Assembly: GCA_026874595.1 (NCBI GenBank)
Contig: CM049321.1
Span: forward strand, 6,128,979-6,192,978
Length of the DNA: 64,000 nucleotides
Source: Sipunculus nudus
Taxonomy: Eukaryota; Annelida; Sipuncula; Golfingiida; Sipunculidae
Direction of reading: 5' to 3'
Position numbers and translations under genes: made by a program. Shown one piece after another: positions 35,736 through 49,571 of the stretch; position 1 is the stretch's first letter, and each line of letters opens with the position of its first letter. The notes beneath the pieces were generated by a model, which saw only the letters and a program-made list of their open reading frames with translations, did no database searches and was not told where the DNA came from.

Positions 35736-36959
35736 TAACTGAATAATGACTTGTTCCGATTTGAGTTCATGATAATCAAGCACCGATGCAAACAGCTGGT
35801 TGACAAACAACGGCACAAAGGTATGAACCCATGCCGTTGCGCATACAAATGAGGTTCAGTGGAAATTGTTACCTTAACGAGGGTTGGCCGTTATCCAGTC
35901 ACTCATTGTAAACATGAATTTGTAAGGGCGAGACCTTCCGTATAATGATAATACCAAGCGGGGCCACTCGATATGCAAATCACCGGAAATCGTTTACTTA
36001 AGAAATCCTGGTAAAAACATAGCATTTAGGTTCCAGAACCTAGACGTACTACGGATTAGAGTAATGACCTTAATGAACAACAAAGCGATCATGAAATAAT
36101 GAATCTCTGACAATTATCGAGAGGTGACCGTAAGCAGTTGTAGTGCATAGATATTTATATAACATGAGTTTGGGTTTTTAAACGTTACATATGCATAGAA
36201 CCTAAAATGGTATGCGGTCTAGATACTTATACCTCATTCATGAAATTTCCCTTGAGAAATGTAGCATATGGTGTGATGAGATGGTCCATAGGCATATTTA
36301 AGTCTTATAGCTAATTTTAGCTGATTACATTAGGACACCCGCTCTCATTGGCTTATTCCTTGCCCTGTACCAGTATCGGTGTCATTGGACCAAAGAGAGG
36401 GGAAGTCGATACCACAATCTCATTGACATGATTAGAATTCTTTGCTCTGTGCGCATCCTGATGTTCAGGCCCAGGGACCCTTTCAATACAAAGCAGCAGT
36501 TTAATGAAAAACGAAACTTTGGATGACTGCAGTGTATAACCGCTACATGAGGAGCGTAGTACAAGACACAAAGAAGAGTAGCTTCTACATTGCAACAGTT
36601 TCTAGAATATCATCATGGAGTCTAAGTACTTGACATCTTCTTCTTTGGTGATGTTGTTGGTCCTTCGCCCTCTAGTCTACTGCATGCAAATTCTTAGAGT
36701 TCTTACATCTTTCTAAACAAATGTAGCAATTAATCATATGATTTATTTTGCTATATCATGGGTAAGTTTAACTTACAAAAAGAAAACCTAATGAAGTGTT
36801 AGCTAAACTCAGCAGGAAGTTATTTCATGCAGCTGAAAAAAAAGACTGACCTTAATAAGCTATTGACACAAGTCTTCCAAACTAAATAACGGTCGTTTAT
36901 TTTGGCACTCCATAAAAAAAATCTTGCATTATTTTCAAATTAAACATGATAACATCTCG

Positions 36960-36970
36960 TTCCCCCTCTT
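36960..36970 (-). other. Possible polypurine tract of the Gmr1-type element
   Basis: The minus strand reads AAGAGGGGGAA, then CGAGA and TGTTATC. A G-rich tract just before a TG start is what precedes a 3' LTR. It lies about 0.5 kb after RNase H. No matching 5' LTR was found, so this stays tentative. Confidence 0.3.
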
Positions 36971-37479
36971 GACCCACAGGCAATCAGACTACCTTATCTA
37001 GCGCTCTGACCTATGAGTGTGTTCTGTACTCTAGCGTCTACAGATTGCGCCTGATTACGTCACACATCCTAACCGCCTGGACACGAGACCACCTGACACC
37101 AAGAAATCGGGTGAAACATTATGCAAGTGCGTTGCCTTTTAAGTCTATGTTAAACAATGCTAATTCAGGAAACATAATCATTCCCTCCACAGAAAGTGCG
37201 AAACTGTACTGAATCCAATATCTCTGAACCAACGTTCTCACGCTTACAACAATACCTTAAACGCATAATAATGTACTACAACTTAAAGAAATAATCATCA
37301 TGTTATACTCTCTTTTCTTGAATTTGCAATAAAATAACTAATTTATGCCTCTCTGGTATTTAAAGAGAAAATACATGCTATTTTCTCTATACATAATTTC
37401 AATCCACTACATACTAAGTAAAAACATAGTACACAATATATATACTCATATCTACATACCGTGCTTGTCTCAACAAGTA

Positions 37480-38800
37480 ACCACAAGATCAAATGCAGTT
37501 CCACACACTGGCAACCTACTAAAGAACACTGGCCAATGATCTAGATTGCCTGAGACAGCCTTTATCTCAAACCTGCATTCTTGTAACACTAAAGCTAGTG
37601 TCATTACTCTCTTGTTAATACACTTGGCTTTGCTTATACACCTGAGTAGTTTTTGGTCTGTCTGTACAGTGAACGGTCAACATGGCAAGTAATTTTCAAA
37701 TTCTTGTACAGCCCAAACTAGTGCCATGCACTATAATTCGACGGCAGATAAATATCTTTCTCTAATCAGTAATTCTGCTAAAAGACCTAACGGATTGCAT
37801 CATCCTGTCATGTTCCTGCATGATTATACTTCTGATTCCGATTCCGACATCCGACGCGTAGCATATCAGGTAGAACCGCTTACTGAAATCGGGTAAAATC
37901 AGAATGGGGGGTCAGCTAGCTTACTTTGAAGAGCGCCGTATGCATTCTCATGGACATCTTACCAATCCAATTTGTTAGGCTGCCATTTCTTATAAGGTCA
38001 GTTAACGGAACTGCTACTTCGGCAAAGTTAGGCACTAACTTCCGGCAACAACCAGTAATGCCGAGAAAAGATAGCAACACTTTGTTGGTTTTTGGGACTT
38101 TTGTGCCCTGAATTTTCTTTAGCTGGGACGGGTTGGTTGCTTAATATCTGCCGCCTTCAAGTCGGCCTAAAAATTATTGCCTGCGATATCCTACGAACGT
38201 CTAAGCAGGGTAAGCTGCCAGGTTGACTCGCTTGGGCCTAGCTAGCACTTCACTAAGCGTTCTTACATGATCGTCTCATATTTTCAACGTGTACTAGTCT
38301 TTATAGCATACCTTTATAGCATCACGCTGAACAACTTCCGTATTATGTGGGTAAACACTGCGCCTACCGTCACTTAACCGAATGGTATTACCATGAAATG
38401 GTTTTGTCCCCCAGGCATTACACATGCTGTTTTGTCTTTATGATAGAAACCTTTCAACAGATCGATTTTGGTAAAGTATCTGCTTTCGGCTACCTCCATG
38501 GACATTGTTCTGGCATTGGTTGTAGATCAAAAACTACTGACTTTTTCAATTTACGGAAATCGATCACGAATCTGATCTTTCCATCAGATTTACGAAGCAT
38601 AATGCATGGTGACGCAAAACACGATTATGCCTTACTGTGTCATCTGGCTGATTTTTGATCGAAAATATCTCTCAACTCAAACGGAACATGATACAGTTTC
38701 GACTTCGCCGGTGTACCAGAAGTGAGTCGAATATAACATTTGATCAAATTGTTGATTATGGGGTCTCTTAAAAACTCCCCTTTACTGGTTTAGCAAAAGT
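37480..38800 (-). pseudogene. Reverse transcriptase and RNase H remnant
   Basis: VPFELRDIFDQ (about 38685), LRKSDGKIRFVIDFRKLKK (about 38605-38545), YFTKIDLLKGFYH (about 38490), LSEVLARP-type text (about 38260), LLSFLGITGCCRKLVPNFAEVAVPLTDL (about 38080-38000), then RNase H pieces YASDVGIGI, MALVWAVQEFENYLP, QTDQKLL and a degraded final FFSRL (about 37520). The catalytic YxDD box is not intact. These landmarks lie downstream of integrase on the same strand. Confidence 0.75.
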
Positions 38801-38999
38801 CGTATCTCTTGCTATTGATATGTACATCACGTTTATTTTGTTACACATCTTCAAGGGAAATGACACGTAGGAGGTTTCATCTATTTCCCCCCGAGGTTGA
38901 GCTCTCTATAAAAGGGGATTTCGGAATCACATTAGTAGGGATTATCCGGATTTCGTACGTTTTCGTATGCGCCTAAAGTTATCGCCCTTTCAACATGCT

Positions 39000-39990
39000 C
39001 AAGTTCAGCCCTGGTCTGATATCTTTCAGCATGTTCATATGGAAAGTTCGGACCTTGTGTACGACCTTGATCCCATAGTCGATGTCACCTACTTTACCTA
39101 CAACGCTGTAGGGACTTTTCCACTGGACCAACGGCGTGTTTCGGTCAGGTACACATTATCGCCGATCTTGAATTTGCGGCTGCGTTTACCTACCTGGCAG
39201 ACCTGCTTGTATTTACATGCGGATTTGCCCATTCCTTCTCGAGCTAACGCGCACGTATCTCAAAGCTTGTCCTTGAGATCAAGTATGTAATGATACGTAG
39301 TCTGTGTCAGTGACTCGATCGCGTTTGATCAAGAGATCGCGAAGAATGCGCATGGGGCCTCTTACAACTCGCCCATACAGAAACTCAAACCGAGAGAAAC
39401 CTATGCTCCCATGTGGTGTCTATCTATAAGCAAAGAGCACAGCACACAAATATCGATCCCAATCTCGTAGTGTCTCTGCGCACATACACTTCAACATCTG
39501 TGTCAGGGTGTAATCGAGAAGTATGGTGGGGTAGTTAGTTGCTTCACCGAAAGCAACACCTATATTCTCTTATGAGGTGTACTGACTCTCCATGTCTGTG
39601 AGTACTACCGATGGCACCCCTGCACGTAAATAGACATTAACTTACGCGTCGGCTTCGGTTGCGATGTCTATGTTGTTTAAGGCCACTGCCTCTTTATAGC
39701 GCGTAGCGTAGTCCATTCTGGTCAGTATATATCGATGACCCTTGCTGGACGCGAGATTGATCGGTCCTTCAAAATCAATGGCGATCATACGCCAAGGTTC
39801 GTCGATTACTGGCATTTTACCTAACGTAGTCCCAGGCACCCTGCCTTTCGGTGTATTTTAAAGACATATTGGCACAACTTGCAGAACACTGCTATATCGC
39901 CGTACATCCTCTTCAAGTGGAACTTGGCTATTACACGTTCGTGTGTTCAATCTACGCCCTGATGGTTCACCATAAACGCTTCGTGACCCA
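39000..39990 (-). pseudogene. Integrase remnant (zinc-binding, core, GPY/F tail)
   Basis: In order: GHEAFMVNHQGV and a CKLCQ pair (HHCC zinc binding, about 39990-39855); WRMIAIDFEGPI with the first catalytic Asp and RYILTRMDYATRYKEAVAL (39839-39642); RDWDRYLCAVLFAYR and FELLYGRVVRGP (about 39470-39330); KFKIGDNVYLT, KVGDIDYGI and TFHMNMLKDIRPG (about 39190-39000). It has stops and frameshifts throughout. Confidence 0.75.
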
Positions 39991-40379
39991 TCTTCATTAC
40001 ATCTGCCGGTAAATAAAACTCGAGTAACACGATTCCCGACCCATTCGAATCATCGAGTTTATTTTGTGCAATTTGGACTGAAAAAAATCAATCGTCTTAA
40101 ACCTGAAAAGTGTTATCACTTCCGCCAGTAGATTAAGCAAGCTTTCAGTACGGAGCTCACGACTGACTGCCTTCCCGAGCCTTCAAAACTTCGGCCCATC
40201 TTACATCAGCGACTGGACTGGCTACATGCAAAATTTGCGTCGGTAACACTAGCTTACGTGCAACTGCGCGTATTTCTTCTGCTTACGTCACTTCTCTTGG
40301 TAACTGAACAATAACACGCATTATATCTGAATTCGGATCAGATTTCCATATTGGATTCGGATTGCTTAAATCTCGATAC

Positions 40380-40745
40380 GTTTCTTAGCCCTAAGTTGCA
40401 AATGGCATCTGTGACAACCACCGCTTTAATAGTTTCTATAAAATAGAGACAATCATCAATCATGGCTGTAGAAAATTAACCGCCAAACTGGTCCATCAAT
40501 CAAGCGATATTCGACATTGTGTCAGATGGACTTGTTCGGATCCACATATGTTTCACTTTCTTCTGCAGAAGAAGAACAACCGGAATCGCGTTTCACTTTC
40601 GCTGCCTTGCCGTTTACTAACCCCTCACGAATGGGTAAAGAACTATCACCCGTATTCCATAGCAGTCCATCCGAATGACTGACACTGTTTATCTCTATCC
40701 GGGTATTCGGGACTAACGGTTTTTGACTCGGACTCCTGGACAATC
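40380..40745 (-). pseudogene. Aspartic protease remnant
   Basis: GLVNGKAAKVKRDSGCSS contains the D-S-G active-site triplet (40587-40579), followed by ETYVDPNK. About 150 bases later comes a SNPNPIW segment like those that end the protease region of this element class. The DSG motif is intact but the frame breaks soon after. Confidence 0.55.
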
Positions 40746-40876
40746 ATTGACAAAGACCTGGGCGTACGCTTCGATGTATTCCCCTGATTACAACAAGGCT
40801 TAGTCCCAAGCAGTTCAACAGCGGATTGAAACGCTAGTTTGGTATAACTTGGCCTAGACCAGGAACTGGTCTGTTT

Positions 40877-41600
40877 ACATTTACGCGCCCTATGCCCCAA
40901 ACCGTTACATATGAATCAATGTTTGCCTGCCGAGGCTTAACCGACCAATCACGTGATAAACATCCTTTTCCCGACTTGGCTGAGTAGTTGTTGTCCTGTA
41001 ATAGGAGCATTATTTTGGAAGCTGACCGTTAATCTATGTAGATCGTGGGCCGCCGTAAACCTCTCGCCCAACCCCGCCATGCTAACTATATCATGAGATT
41101 GTTTCTCTTTCTATAACAGAGATCCTTGCTGCTAAAGTTCAAATACTGTTCGCGCATCAGAAAGCCGACTAACAGATTATAATTATAGCCTACGCCTGCC
41201 ATCGAATGGTCAAAATACCGTACTGAACTGACTGGGTTATTCGCAACGCTCTTGCCTGCAAGTAAAAAACTTTTTACGAAATTCTTCCTCAGTCATCTGG
41301 TAACGATTTTTTTTTCATTACTAAGTGCCGCCTTAAATGTGAGCACTTTTATACCTTGAGTCTGGCTTCACGTTTACGCTCTATTGCTTCGTTTTCCCGC
41401 TTCATTTCTCCCCGTCTAGCCCTCTATAACATGCTTGGCGTCATCCCACTGCTTTGCTTTTAAAGCTTCAAGACGCTTGTTGACAAACTTTTGCAGTGTA
41501 TCGACGTTACGCCCTTACGATTGCCTACACTCGACAATAGACATCAAGGACTTCATGGTTATGGCTAAACTGACCGGCTATACAAAGGAAACGCGTACCA
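40877..41600 (-). pseudogene. gag remnant with CCHC zinc knuckle
   Basis: Pieces such as MTEEEFRKKFF, LMREQYLNFSSKDL and GERFTAAHDL (about 41300-41040) match the layout of Gypsy capsid. The zinc knuckle at 40918-40877 has CX2CX4HX4C spacing (FICNGLGHRARKC), but its first cysteine codon has become TGA. Confidence 0.6.
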
Positions 41601-42949
41601 TACACTAGTCCCGCCAGTGCTTTAGTACTTTAATTACCATCATGTTTAAAATTAATCGTGATCCCATGTACTGATAGACGTTATTCAATGACAGCTCTTA
41701 TCACTAAAGACTTGTAGAGACTACATGGTGAATCCCTGATATTTGCATATTAGGGCCTCACAAGGTGAAGATACCCCGCATTTGCCCATGAGGCCCTCAC
41801 GCCTCCCGTGAATGACATCGTTGCTATGAGAACACCAACTGCAATCCCATATATTTAATAGATAGCTCAACCCGCTTGGTAACATTTACATTAAATTCAT
41901 GTATTCATGTACTCCATACACGGAAATCCGTGTCCTGTGATACGTGTCTGTTGTACGAACATAAAGGTCCATGGAGCAAACAAATACTCTGTGAAAGACC
42001 ACCAATTACTGATGACCTCTTCGGAAAAGACCGTAGGTCAGGGAGGCTGAGATGTGTGGCGCTGACCGTCCTATAACCATTGGCGTTTGCCAGTAGAAGA
42101 AAAGGTCGACCAGAGAGCTGCATTTTAGTTAAATAATTTAACTTGGCCGTACCTGTAAGTTTTGTGGCACAGCAAAATAAGTTTGATGGCTCTGTTAGTG
42201 AGAGGAATTATGTGATAACCATGACATACTAATTTAAACTTAGCAACACTAGCTGACTAATCTCTACTCTTGTCTGAGTAATTATCAGGCATAATACCGT
42301 GGTTTATCATATCTAAGTATTGAACTGCAATAATTTTATGTGGAGTATGTATGTGTTAAGTCTCAGCACTAATTCCCAATTTCAAATATTACTTCACATT
42401 AAACAGCCCCAAAAGTTAAGTTAATTATCAATATGAAAAATTCACAATGTAATCAAGAAATAAAATTCTTGAAAGGATGTAAGCTTTAAGCGGTAAAGTC
42501 AAACCTAATAGCACTCTTGCCATTGAATGTCACATCCGTGAAGGAATGGAATTTCGATATTATTTAAACGGTAGCCTAAAATGGCTGAAATCACATATAC
42601 ACTCAAACAGATAAAAAAGTGTAGAGAATAAATAGAATTTTGTTGAATTAAAACCCACAGTTCTCTCGAAAGGCGTTCCACACATTAGATGTGAAGATTC
42701 TTAGAGTCAATAGTACCCAAAATCACTGAGCCCGATTAATCCTAACACTAGTTGTAAGCACAAATCACAGAAAGTTCATCTGGCAACACGGCTACTAGTC
42801 AAATGATCGTCGCACACATGATTTTCGTATGGAGTCCTCTAGTCCAAGCCGCTTATCTCTGTATATACATGCAATCACTAGCGCTTCTCGCCGCTGGTTT
42901 GACAGAGTCTCCAATAAAGTACGCTTGTCTCTCAAGGGGGCATCCTAAA

Positions 42950-43400
42950 TCTAAATGACCTTGACCTCTGACCTTGTGATGGAAGGATCATTTCCTATTA
43001 GAAGACATGTGTGGAAGATGTAAGATTTGGAAATAAAAGGTTTGCTTTGAAATGGGCAGCAATTTGTTTTAATGACTTAGACCCTTGACCTCCTGACCCG
43101 TAAATGTACAGATATCCTTCTATAGAAATGAATGATCTATAAGTCCAGGTTGATATCAATTCATTGTTCCAAAAAGATGTTATCACCCGGAAACAAATTT
43201 GTGGACAGCTGGCCAATATGACCGTAAGATTTGATCCTTATGCTGAACCCAAATCAACAGGCTTCTTTCCCTATTGCTCGGTGAGCTATATGTGCAACTT
43301 CGTAAAATTTGAATGTAATATTCGGCTTAAATTGCATCAATAGATTTCTAAAAAATTTGGGTCTGTCGACATGGCCTTTGATCTTGTGGGCAGAAAAAAA
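42950..43400. repeat. Diverged three-monomer copy of the DR1-type repeat
   Basis: Cores TTGACCTCTGACCTTGTGA (about 42960), CTTGACCTCCTGACC (about 43085) and GGCCTTTGATCTTGTGG (about 43372) alternate with the same spacer phrases as the array at 60.65-61.95 kb, such as ttatcacccggaaacaaatttgtgg-like text and ctatatgtgca. It is older and more decayed. Confidence 0.65.
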
Positions 43401-46400
43401 ATGCCTACTTTAGCAGTTGGGTGATCCAAACTTTCCTGTTTGTTCTTGTTCTATATCACTACGCAATGGGCCAGCATATACTCAAAATAATTTTAGATAG
43501 TCTTAATTTAAATATAATTGATGTTTTATTAAATAAGTAATAATGGACCCTTGGCCTCGGCTTTTTTTCACATTTAGGCAGAGTATATTACAACATAAGG
43601 TTGAACCCTTTTATTGTTATAAACGGAAAATGTACGCTTGTTATTTTCTATGAATACAGTTCATGGAGTTGAATATTTGTTCCCGTTACACATGAAAATC
43701 CACTTTGATGCCTTAGAGTTAATTTTGTTTAAATCTACGATCACTCATGTCTAGGTTATATGTCTGTGGAAAGTAATTGTATTTAACATAGTTGTAATTA
43801 CAATTACCTTTCCGAGTAATTGCCATTGTAATAGATTACATTTTTCCACTTCCGAAAGTAATTGAAAGGTTATCGATAGCTTTTTGAAAAGTTGCTGTTT
43901 GAACAATTATTTTTTTTTTATTTTTTTTTATATTTGTCTCATATGAATTATCTACCAAACTGTCAAATTTATTTAAGCATTCCTGTTTGTTCCTGGTGTA
44001 GTTTAAAGGCACTTATGCATTTTAAATAATATGTTTATTATCTCAAGCTACAAGATAATTTTGTCTGAATATCGCCCAGTTATCTTAAATTACTTTCGGC
44101 TTATCCGTTGGGGTATTCGAAACCTAATTTTAGCTTAACCCTACACTGTAACGGTTACCATCTTGCTGATTTGATTCAATGATTCATTGTTATACTTTTT
44201 AACAATAATAAATTATTTCAATAAACCAAATAAAAAAGCAATATCAAAAAGGTGAAATCAATCTAAAAAAGATGTCGTATATTGTGAACAATATTATATT
44301 TATATATATATATATTTTTATTGACTCGTACACTTGACAAATTACTAACAGACAAAGGATTTTTAAAGGTTCTAACAGATTTGAGATATCAAGAAGAACT
44401 TTATGAATTTTATGTCAATAAACATGTAGAAATAACTGTTTTGTAAGGGTAATTTTTAATCGGAAGGGATATCTGAAATCGATTGTCAGATACACGGAGG
44501 GAGGGGGTAATGTAAAACCATTTTCAGACCATACTCGTCTTAATCTAAAGAAGGAGTTATTTTAAAATCATTAATATGGTAAAATCATCATGGGAGAGGA
44601 GTTCTGTATGTAGATTTGGGGATTCACCAGTATTTCATTTTTCTCATTTAGTAATGTTTTAGAAATTCATACCAGCTATTGTCATTAAATGGTTAAACCC
44701 ATATCCAAATATTCATAGATACATATTTAGGTAAACTGTATTTTCATATTTCAGGAGATAAAACGAAATTAAGGTCCGATGGTCCCGGCGACGAACAAAG
44801 AAAATACGGGGTATTTACATGACACAACAGTGCAATATTCAATCAATCTACTGACCGGTGTCATTTTTCCGAATTTTTATGTTCCGATGCCGAAAAAAAA
44901 TGTAGCACGTCAAATATCCGCTCTGCGTTGGGCATTCTGCGGGCAAGACTTCCAGCATATCCAACCAATGTCTTTCCTATACCCATGCTTTTGCCGACAC
45001 GAGATTTTGTGCAGAATTCATTTACAGGCCAAAGAATTGCTTTTCTTTGCGGAGTCAAAACCCACGTTTCCCTACGTCAAAATTAGCGAGATTTTCCCAC
45101 GACTTAGCAAAATGGCATTACGTAGGAAATGAGCAACTGAACACGCTATATTTGTTGAGACATTTGATGTTACTATTTACAGAGATGCTGATTGAAGTAA
45201 GGGTTAATGTTTTGTTTTACCCCTGTGCCCCCCCCCCCCCAACCAATCATCCATTAACCGCATAGCAAAATCTGGATCGAACACTGTTTATATGTTCCTT
45301 GCACTCGGACTCGGACAGTGTGGTCTTGACTACAACACTGGATTTCAGAAGACCCATAAACACATGCCATTTTAATTAAAAGAAGATCTAAGTGAACTGC
45401 TTTGAAAAATGGTCGCATAGACATTGTTATTGGACGGACGAACAGACTTATCTTACGTTTGATTTAACATTAAAACATTAAACAATCTGAAAATTATTCA
45501 AGAGTCTTCAAACCTAACATTATCAGAACATCAATCATGTCAATTATCCAGGGTAATTAGATGTATGTTAGTAACAGTATTTAAAATATCACTCACCACA
45601 TGAAATATTAAATATGAGATAAAAATCATGAAAACAATTAAAATAAGTCATTCGTCTGTGACCAAATCCTAAAAAAAAATTGTCTAGACACCCATACTGC
45701 TGCTTTGCTTGCGTGTCCGGTTTCGCCTCTTGGACCCGATGCCTGGCTGTCTGAAGCTGACCTGGGGTGGCGTCTTGAATTCTTTTGTGCTTGTATGTTT
45801 GTTGCTTTCTCGACGTCCATCGCTTCTTCATGTCTATCAGTATCTTCTACTGTCGCCCTACAAACCCGGAACAACCACAAAAAGTTGTCCTGTCTCTCTG
45901 GGCCGTTGCTGTGGGAGCTTATGCGGATCCGGCCGAGTCGGATTTAAGCGTGATCTGCTCAAGCGCCGACTTTACGTTTACCACCATCATGTTGATCATA
46001 CGTTAACCATAAATAAAATGTTTTGAAATAGTTTGTTTTAAGCATAGACGGACGGACAAACGGGCTGTCGGGGCCGATCACTATATGCCCATCATCGATC
46101 AGCAGGTAGATGACAAGGTACGCCCAGAATTTGCTCTCTCTTTAACTTAGTTTGCCTATATACGTTTACGGTGAATGTTTGCAACATTTGCAGCAAATGA
46201 CCTTCCTTGTATGCGAAGTACAGCTGATGTTAGATAAGATACCTATATTGAATGTATAATGGCATGTAATGCATTTATATATTCAGGAAGCAACTTTAGC
46301 AAGAAACTAGGGAAACGGCCCCAACTAGAGGATACAGGTGTGTGACTTGCTGTTAAGAAATGTTGATTATAGGAACAATTATTATTAAAAACGAGAATAA

Positions 46401-48765
46401 AATAGAAAGAGAAGCTTTAAAATATGGTTGAATGCTCAATACAATCGATGTGTTGGCATTGATAGATTATCTATGGCGCCCAGACAGTAATTTTTAATTG
46501 TAAGTTGTACTGTGTTTTACGTTATCATGTTCATTTGATTATATAAATTTTAAATCACTTAATTCAATTATCCGAAGTGGAGTATTCAGATCTCGTATGG
46601 TGTTAACTAAATACACTTTCTTGTACCTTTTATAAAAACTGAACCAAAAACGCCCATTCCTAACACTGGCTCTTTTTTTTTGTTAATATCAACGTGTTTA
46701 TAACATGTTGGGCGCAAACACCTTAAGCTGAGACATATGAAATAGAATATCTGTAAAGAGTATCTTGCAACTAGTGACATTTATTATTTTAACACACATG
46801 CTACAAACTACTTAGATTATTAATGTTCATAGAGGTGCGCGATATTATTGATGTATATGCAATACGGTGATATATTACGCATATTGCGACCACGATGCAG
46901 TTTCAATTTTTGATATTTTTTTTTATTTTGTTAAATGTGCCTAAAACTTATTTTTCTTATTTGAAAATAAGTTTCTTTTGCACAGTCAGGCATCTTAATC
47001 GGCTTGGATTAATGCAGGCTTAAAAAGAAGTCGTTACCGTGTCTACAGACGTTATGTAAAATATCTTAAATTTGGTCTGATATACCAAAGATCAAATATA
47101 TGTCACTATGCATATATCTGCTCTATGACCATTTGGTATACGAGGAATATTTCCATAAGGCAAATGTTAGAACACGGTCATAATACTCTCCTCATATCTT
47201 TTGGTAACTACAGGAAGAGTCAAATTGTATCGCATTTTTGTGATTGTGCATACCATCTATCCCGCTCTGTGGCCAACCGCAATCCAGAATTATATATATG
47301 GATATGTTCGTAGCCCATCTTCATTATAACTTGGATTCTACCTTGAACCTCTTAATTAAAGAGGTTATTTCGCGATTTTGACTACCTTCGTTCAAAATAA
47401 AAACCTGACATACATAGGAATAGATTATTGCATACAAATAGTATCTGAGATGTAATCCCTTCCAACTCATTCAGCAGACAATCACATTACAGATTATGGA
47501 CCGTTATTGCTAATTCGAACGAAAACGTTACCCCTGAAATGGCCGTATTACCGACGCTTTACAGTATATGTTCTGCAGACGCTGAATATAACAAACACAT
47601 TAGGTAGACCAAAACTTGAACATATCACATGGGGTGGGGGGGGGGGGGGTCGTACAATATGATTTTTTTCTATAAACAAACAAGTATATATATATTCATC
47701 TTACTAGAATCGAAGCGTTTACAGTATGAGAAAGGATGGGCAGTTTAATTGCTGTTTATTGACGCCCGTCCTAGACAGCCCAGGAAACAGAAACTTGTTA
47801 AGAATCAGTTGTTAAATAAACAAGTAGAATGAAACTAAAAGTGGTATCATTTCTACCGACATGATAACTGTTTGCTGATAGATTTCATGTTACTTTCAAT
47901 GACGTCTCGGCTGCGGCAGTTGCCATCCACAATCAAAACTTGCATTTCGCACTTCAACACAACATTCCATTGGAAAGCATGGTTGAAAATAGTCATGTGT
48001 ATACTTTATGGAACATGGTAAATATTTACAAATTCTAAACATATCGAATAGATATGTGATAGCAGGTCGTTCTCCATACAGTACATTAATAAATTGCTGT
48101 AGCAGAAATGTTACACGGCCAAGTTCAGTGCCATGACCTTTTGATGATATGTTTCATCGGCCTGGAAAATATGGGAGATAGCACACTTGGTACTATACAC
48201 CGGAAAACATAGCCGAATTTTGCATCATGCTGTATTTTAAACTACCCCATATTGCGCCTTTAAAGCTTAAAATTTAAAATGTGTTTACACCATGTCTCAC
48301 TCTCCATCATTTACAACCACCATTCCCCCATTCACAAATCCTATATCACCCTGAATAATAATAGTCTGGAGTTAAACAAAATATTTGGAACAAAGAAAGC
48401 CGGAGGTGACCTATATAGTTTTTTTTTTCATGCGATATATAGCGTGCATCTTTATTGTTAGGGTCAAAAGGACAATACCCCCCCCCCCGATATAGTACGA
48501 CCCTCCAAAGAATTATACCACTAACCCAACAAATTCCTCCAAAAATAACCCCCCCCCCCCGCATTCCAGTCAATAGGCCCCCCTCCCCCCAACAATATTT
48601 CCACTGGACAGTGAACAGGAGCACCGCAATCCCTTTTAACATACCCCTATGACCAGAATATCAGACTCCAGTGTACCACATATTATGAAATATATTTCTC
48701 TTTTAAAAAGGTAAACTTTGCAAAAGTTTTTAGTAATAGATTGCTTTCAATATAAACATTCAGAA

Positions 48766-48768
<3 letters not shown>

Positions 48769-48821
<53 letters not shown>
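48769..48821. repeat. (AT)n tail of the LINE
   Basis: About 52 bases of AT dinucleotides directly follow AATAAAGATCT on the minus strand, so the microsatellite forms the 3' tail of the LINE at 48.8-51.95 kb. Confidence 0.9.
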
Positions 48822-48823
<2 letters not shown>

Positions 48824-49571
48824 TCTTTATTCGTACCAAGATACATACAAATTGTGTTAATATAAACAGGAAAGAAGTGCTGTAAATGTGCTCACAGATA
48901 ATATAAGCAGAGTAATAACTAAATGACAAAAGGAACCATTATCTATGTTACAGCATCGCAAGTAGACAGTTTATGATTTCCAATAAATCATAATAAGAGC
49001 ATCCAGCTAACTCCATCTGACCATCTGGACAATTTATCAGTTCTTTCAGAAACTGAACGTTGTTATTCACACGCATAACGTTAGATTTCAAGTTATTCCT
49101 CTCCACATGTCTAATATTAGCTCCTATAAATCCAGTACACCCGTACTGCGCTCTCTGTGCAATAAAATTTACTACAGAATTCTTTACACAGGACATAGTT
49201 GCATACATGTTTAAAACCCGTTTTTGGAGTATACCAGTAATTGGTTTAAAGCCGCTAATCCCGTACACAATATCTGTATGTGAATTTCTAGGAAGTCTCT
49301 ATACTCTACGTATAGCCATTCTGTACATTGTGGACATACGTTCTATTGACTTGTTATTAAGACACCTCGTTTGACATCCGTTTAAAGAACAACAAAAATT
49401 GTGGAAGAGTACATTCAAAGAAACAGATGAAAGAGTTCCGAAATTCGCCATCAACTTATTAACCGTGAATATAAAATCACTCTTTTTTCTAAATATAGCT
49501 ACGTCACCAGTTAATCATAATTCAAATATACACCCAAAGGACGACCATTTTCTTTCCATTTCAATTTGATA

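Larger units (their letters stand above)
37480..41650 (-). mobile_element. Degraded Ty3/Gypsy element of Gmr1 type (gag-PR-IN-RT-RH)
   Basis: Reading the minus strand from high to low coordinates: gag with a zinc knuckle, aspartic protease (DSG), integrase zinc-binding and core domains, GPY/F-type tail, reverse transcriptase, RNase H. Integrase before RT is the copia-like order reported for the Gmr1 clade of Ty3/Gypsy elements. The domains are collinear with short gaps (about 250 bases from integrase tail to RT start), so nested insertion is not needed to explain the order. Many stops and frameshifts show it is dead. It is more GC-rich than the surrounding DNA. Confidence 0.8.
29570..44650. 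other. Spacer between the inverted arms, filled with repeats
   Basis: I find no inverted counterpart for this 15-kb stretch. It holds a tandem duplication (30.3-32.1 kb), a LINE RT fragment (32.9-34.1 kb), a third diverged repeat copy (34.6-35.7 kb), a Gmr1-type element (37.5-41.65 kb) and a diverged DR1-type repeat (42.95-43.4 kb). In 35.75-36.9, 41.7-42.9 and 43.4-44.65 kb I see no feature I can name. Confidence 0.6.

Noticed and set aside
36353-36595. 80-codon minus-strand frame in the spacer
   Set aside because: No domain, no conserved partner and no splice signals that give a longer product.
41650-42150. 5' LTR of the Gmr1-type element
   Set aside because: I could not match this stretch to sequence below the putative polypurine tract at 36.96 kb, so no LTR pair is claimed.
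44779-45132. 117-codon plus-strand open frame
   Set aside because: The left arm counterpart (29.24-29.37 kb) aligns with gaps that break the frame, and the opposite strand is also open; no family recognised.
48346-48652. Overlapping glycine- and proline-rich open frames around 48.4-48.65 kb
   Set aside because: Driven by C-tracts at 48480 and 48550; the left-arm counterpart (23.7-23.9 kb) does not keep the frame.
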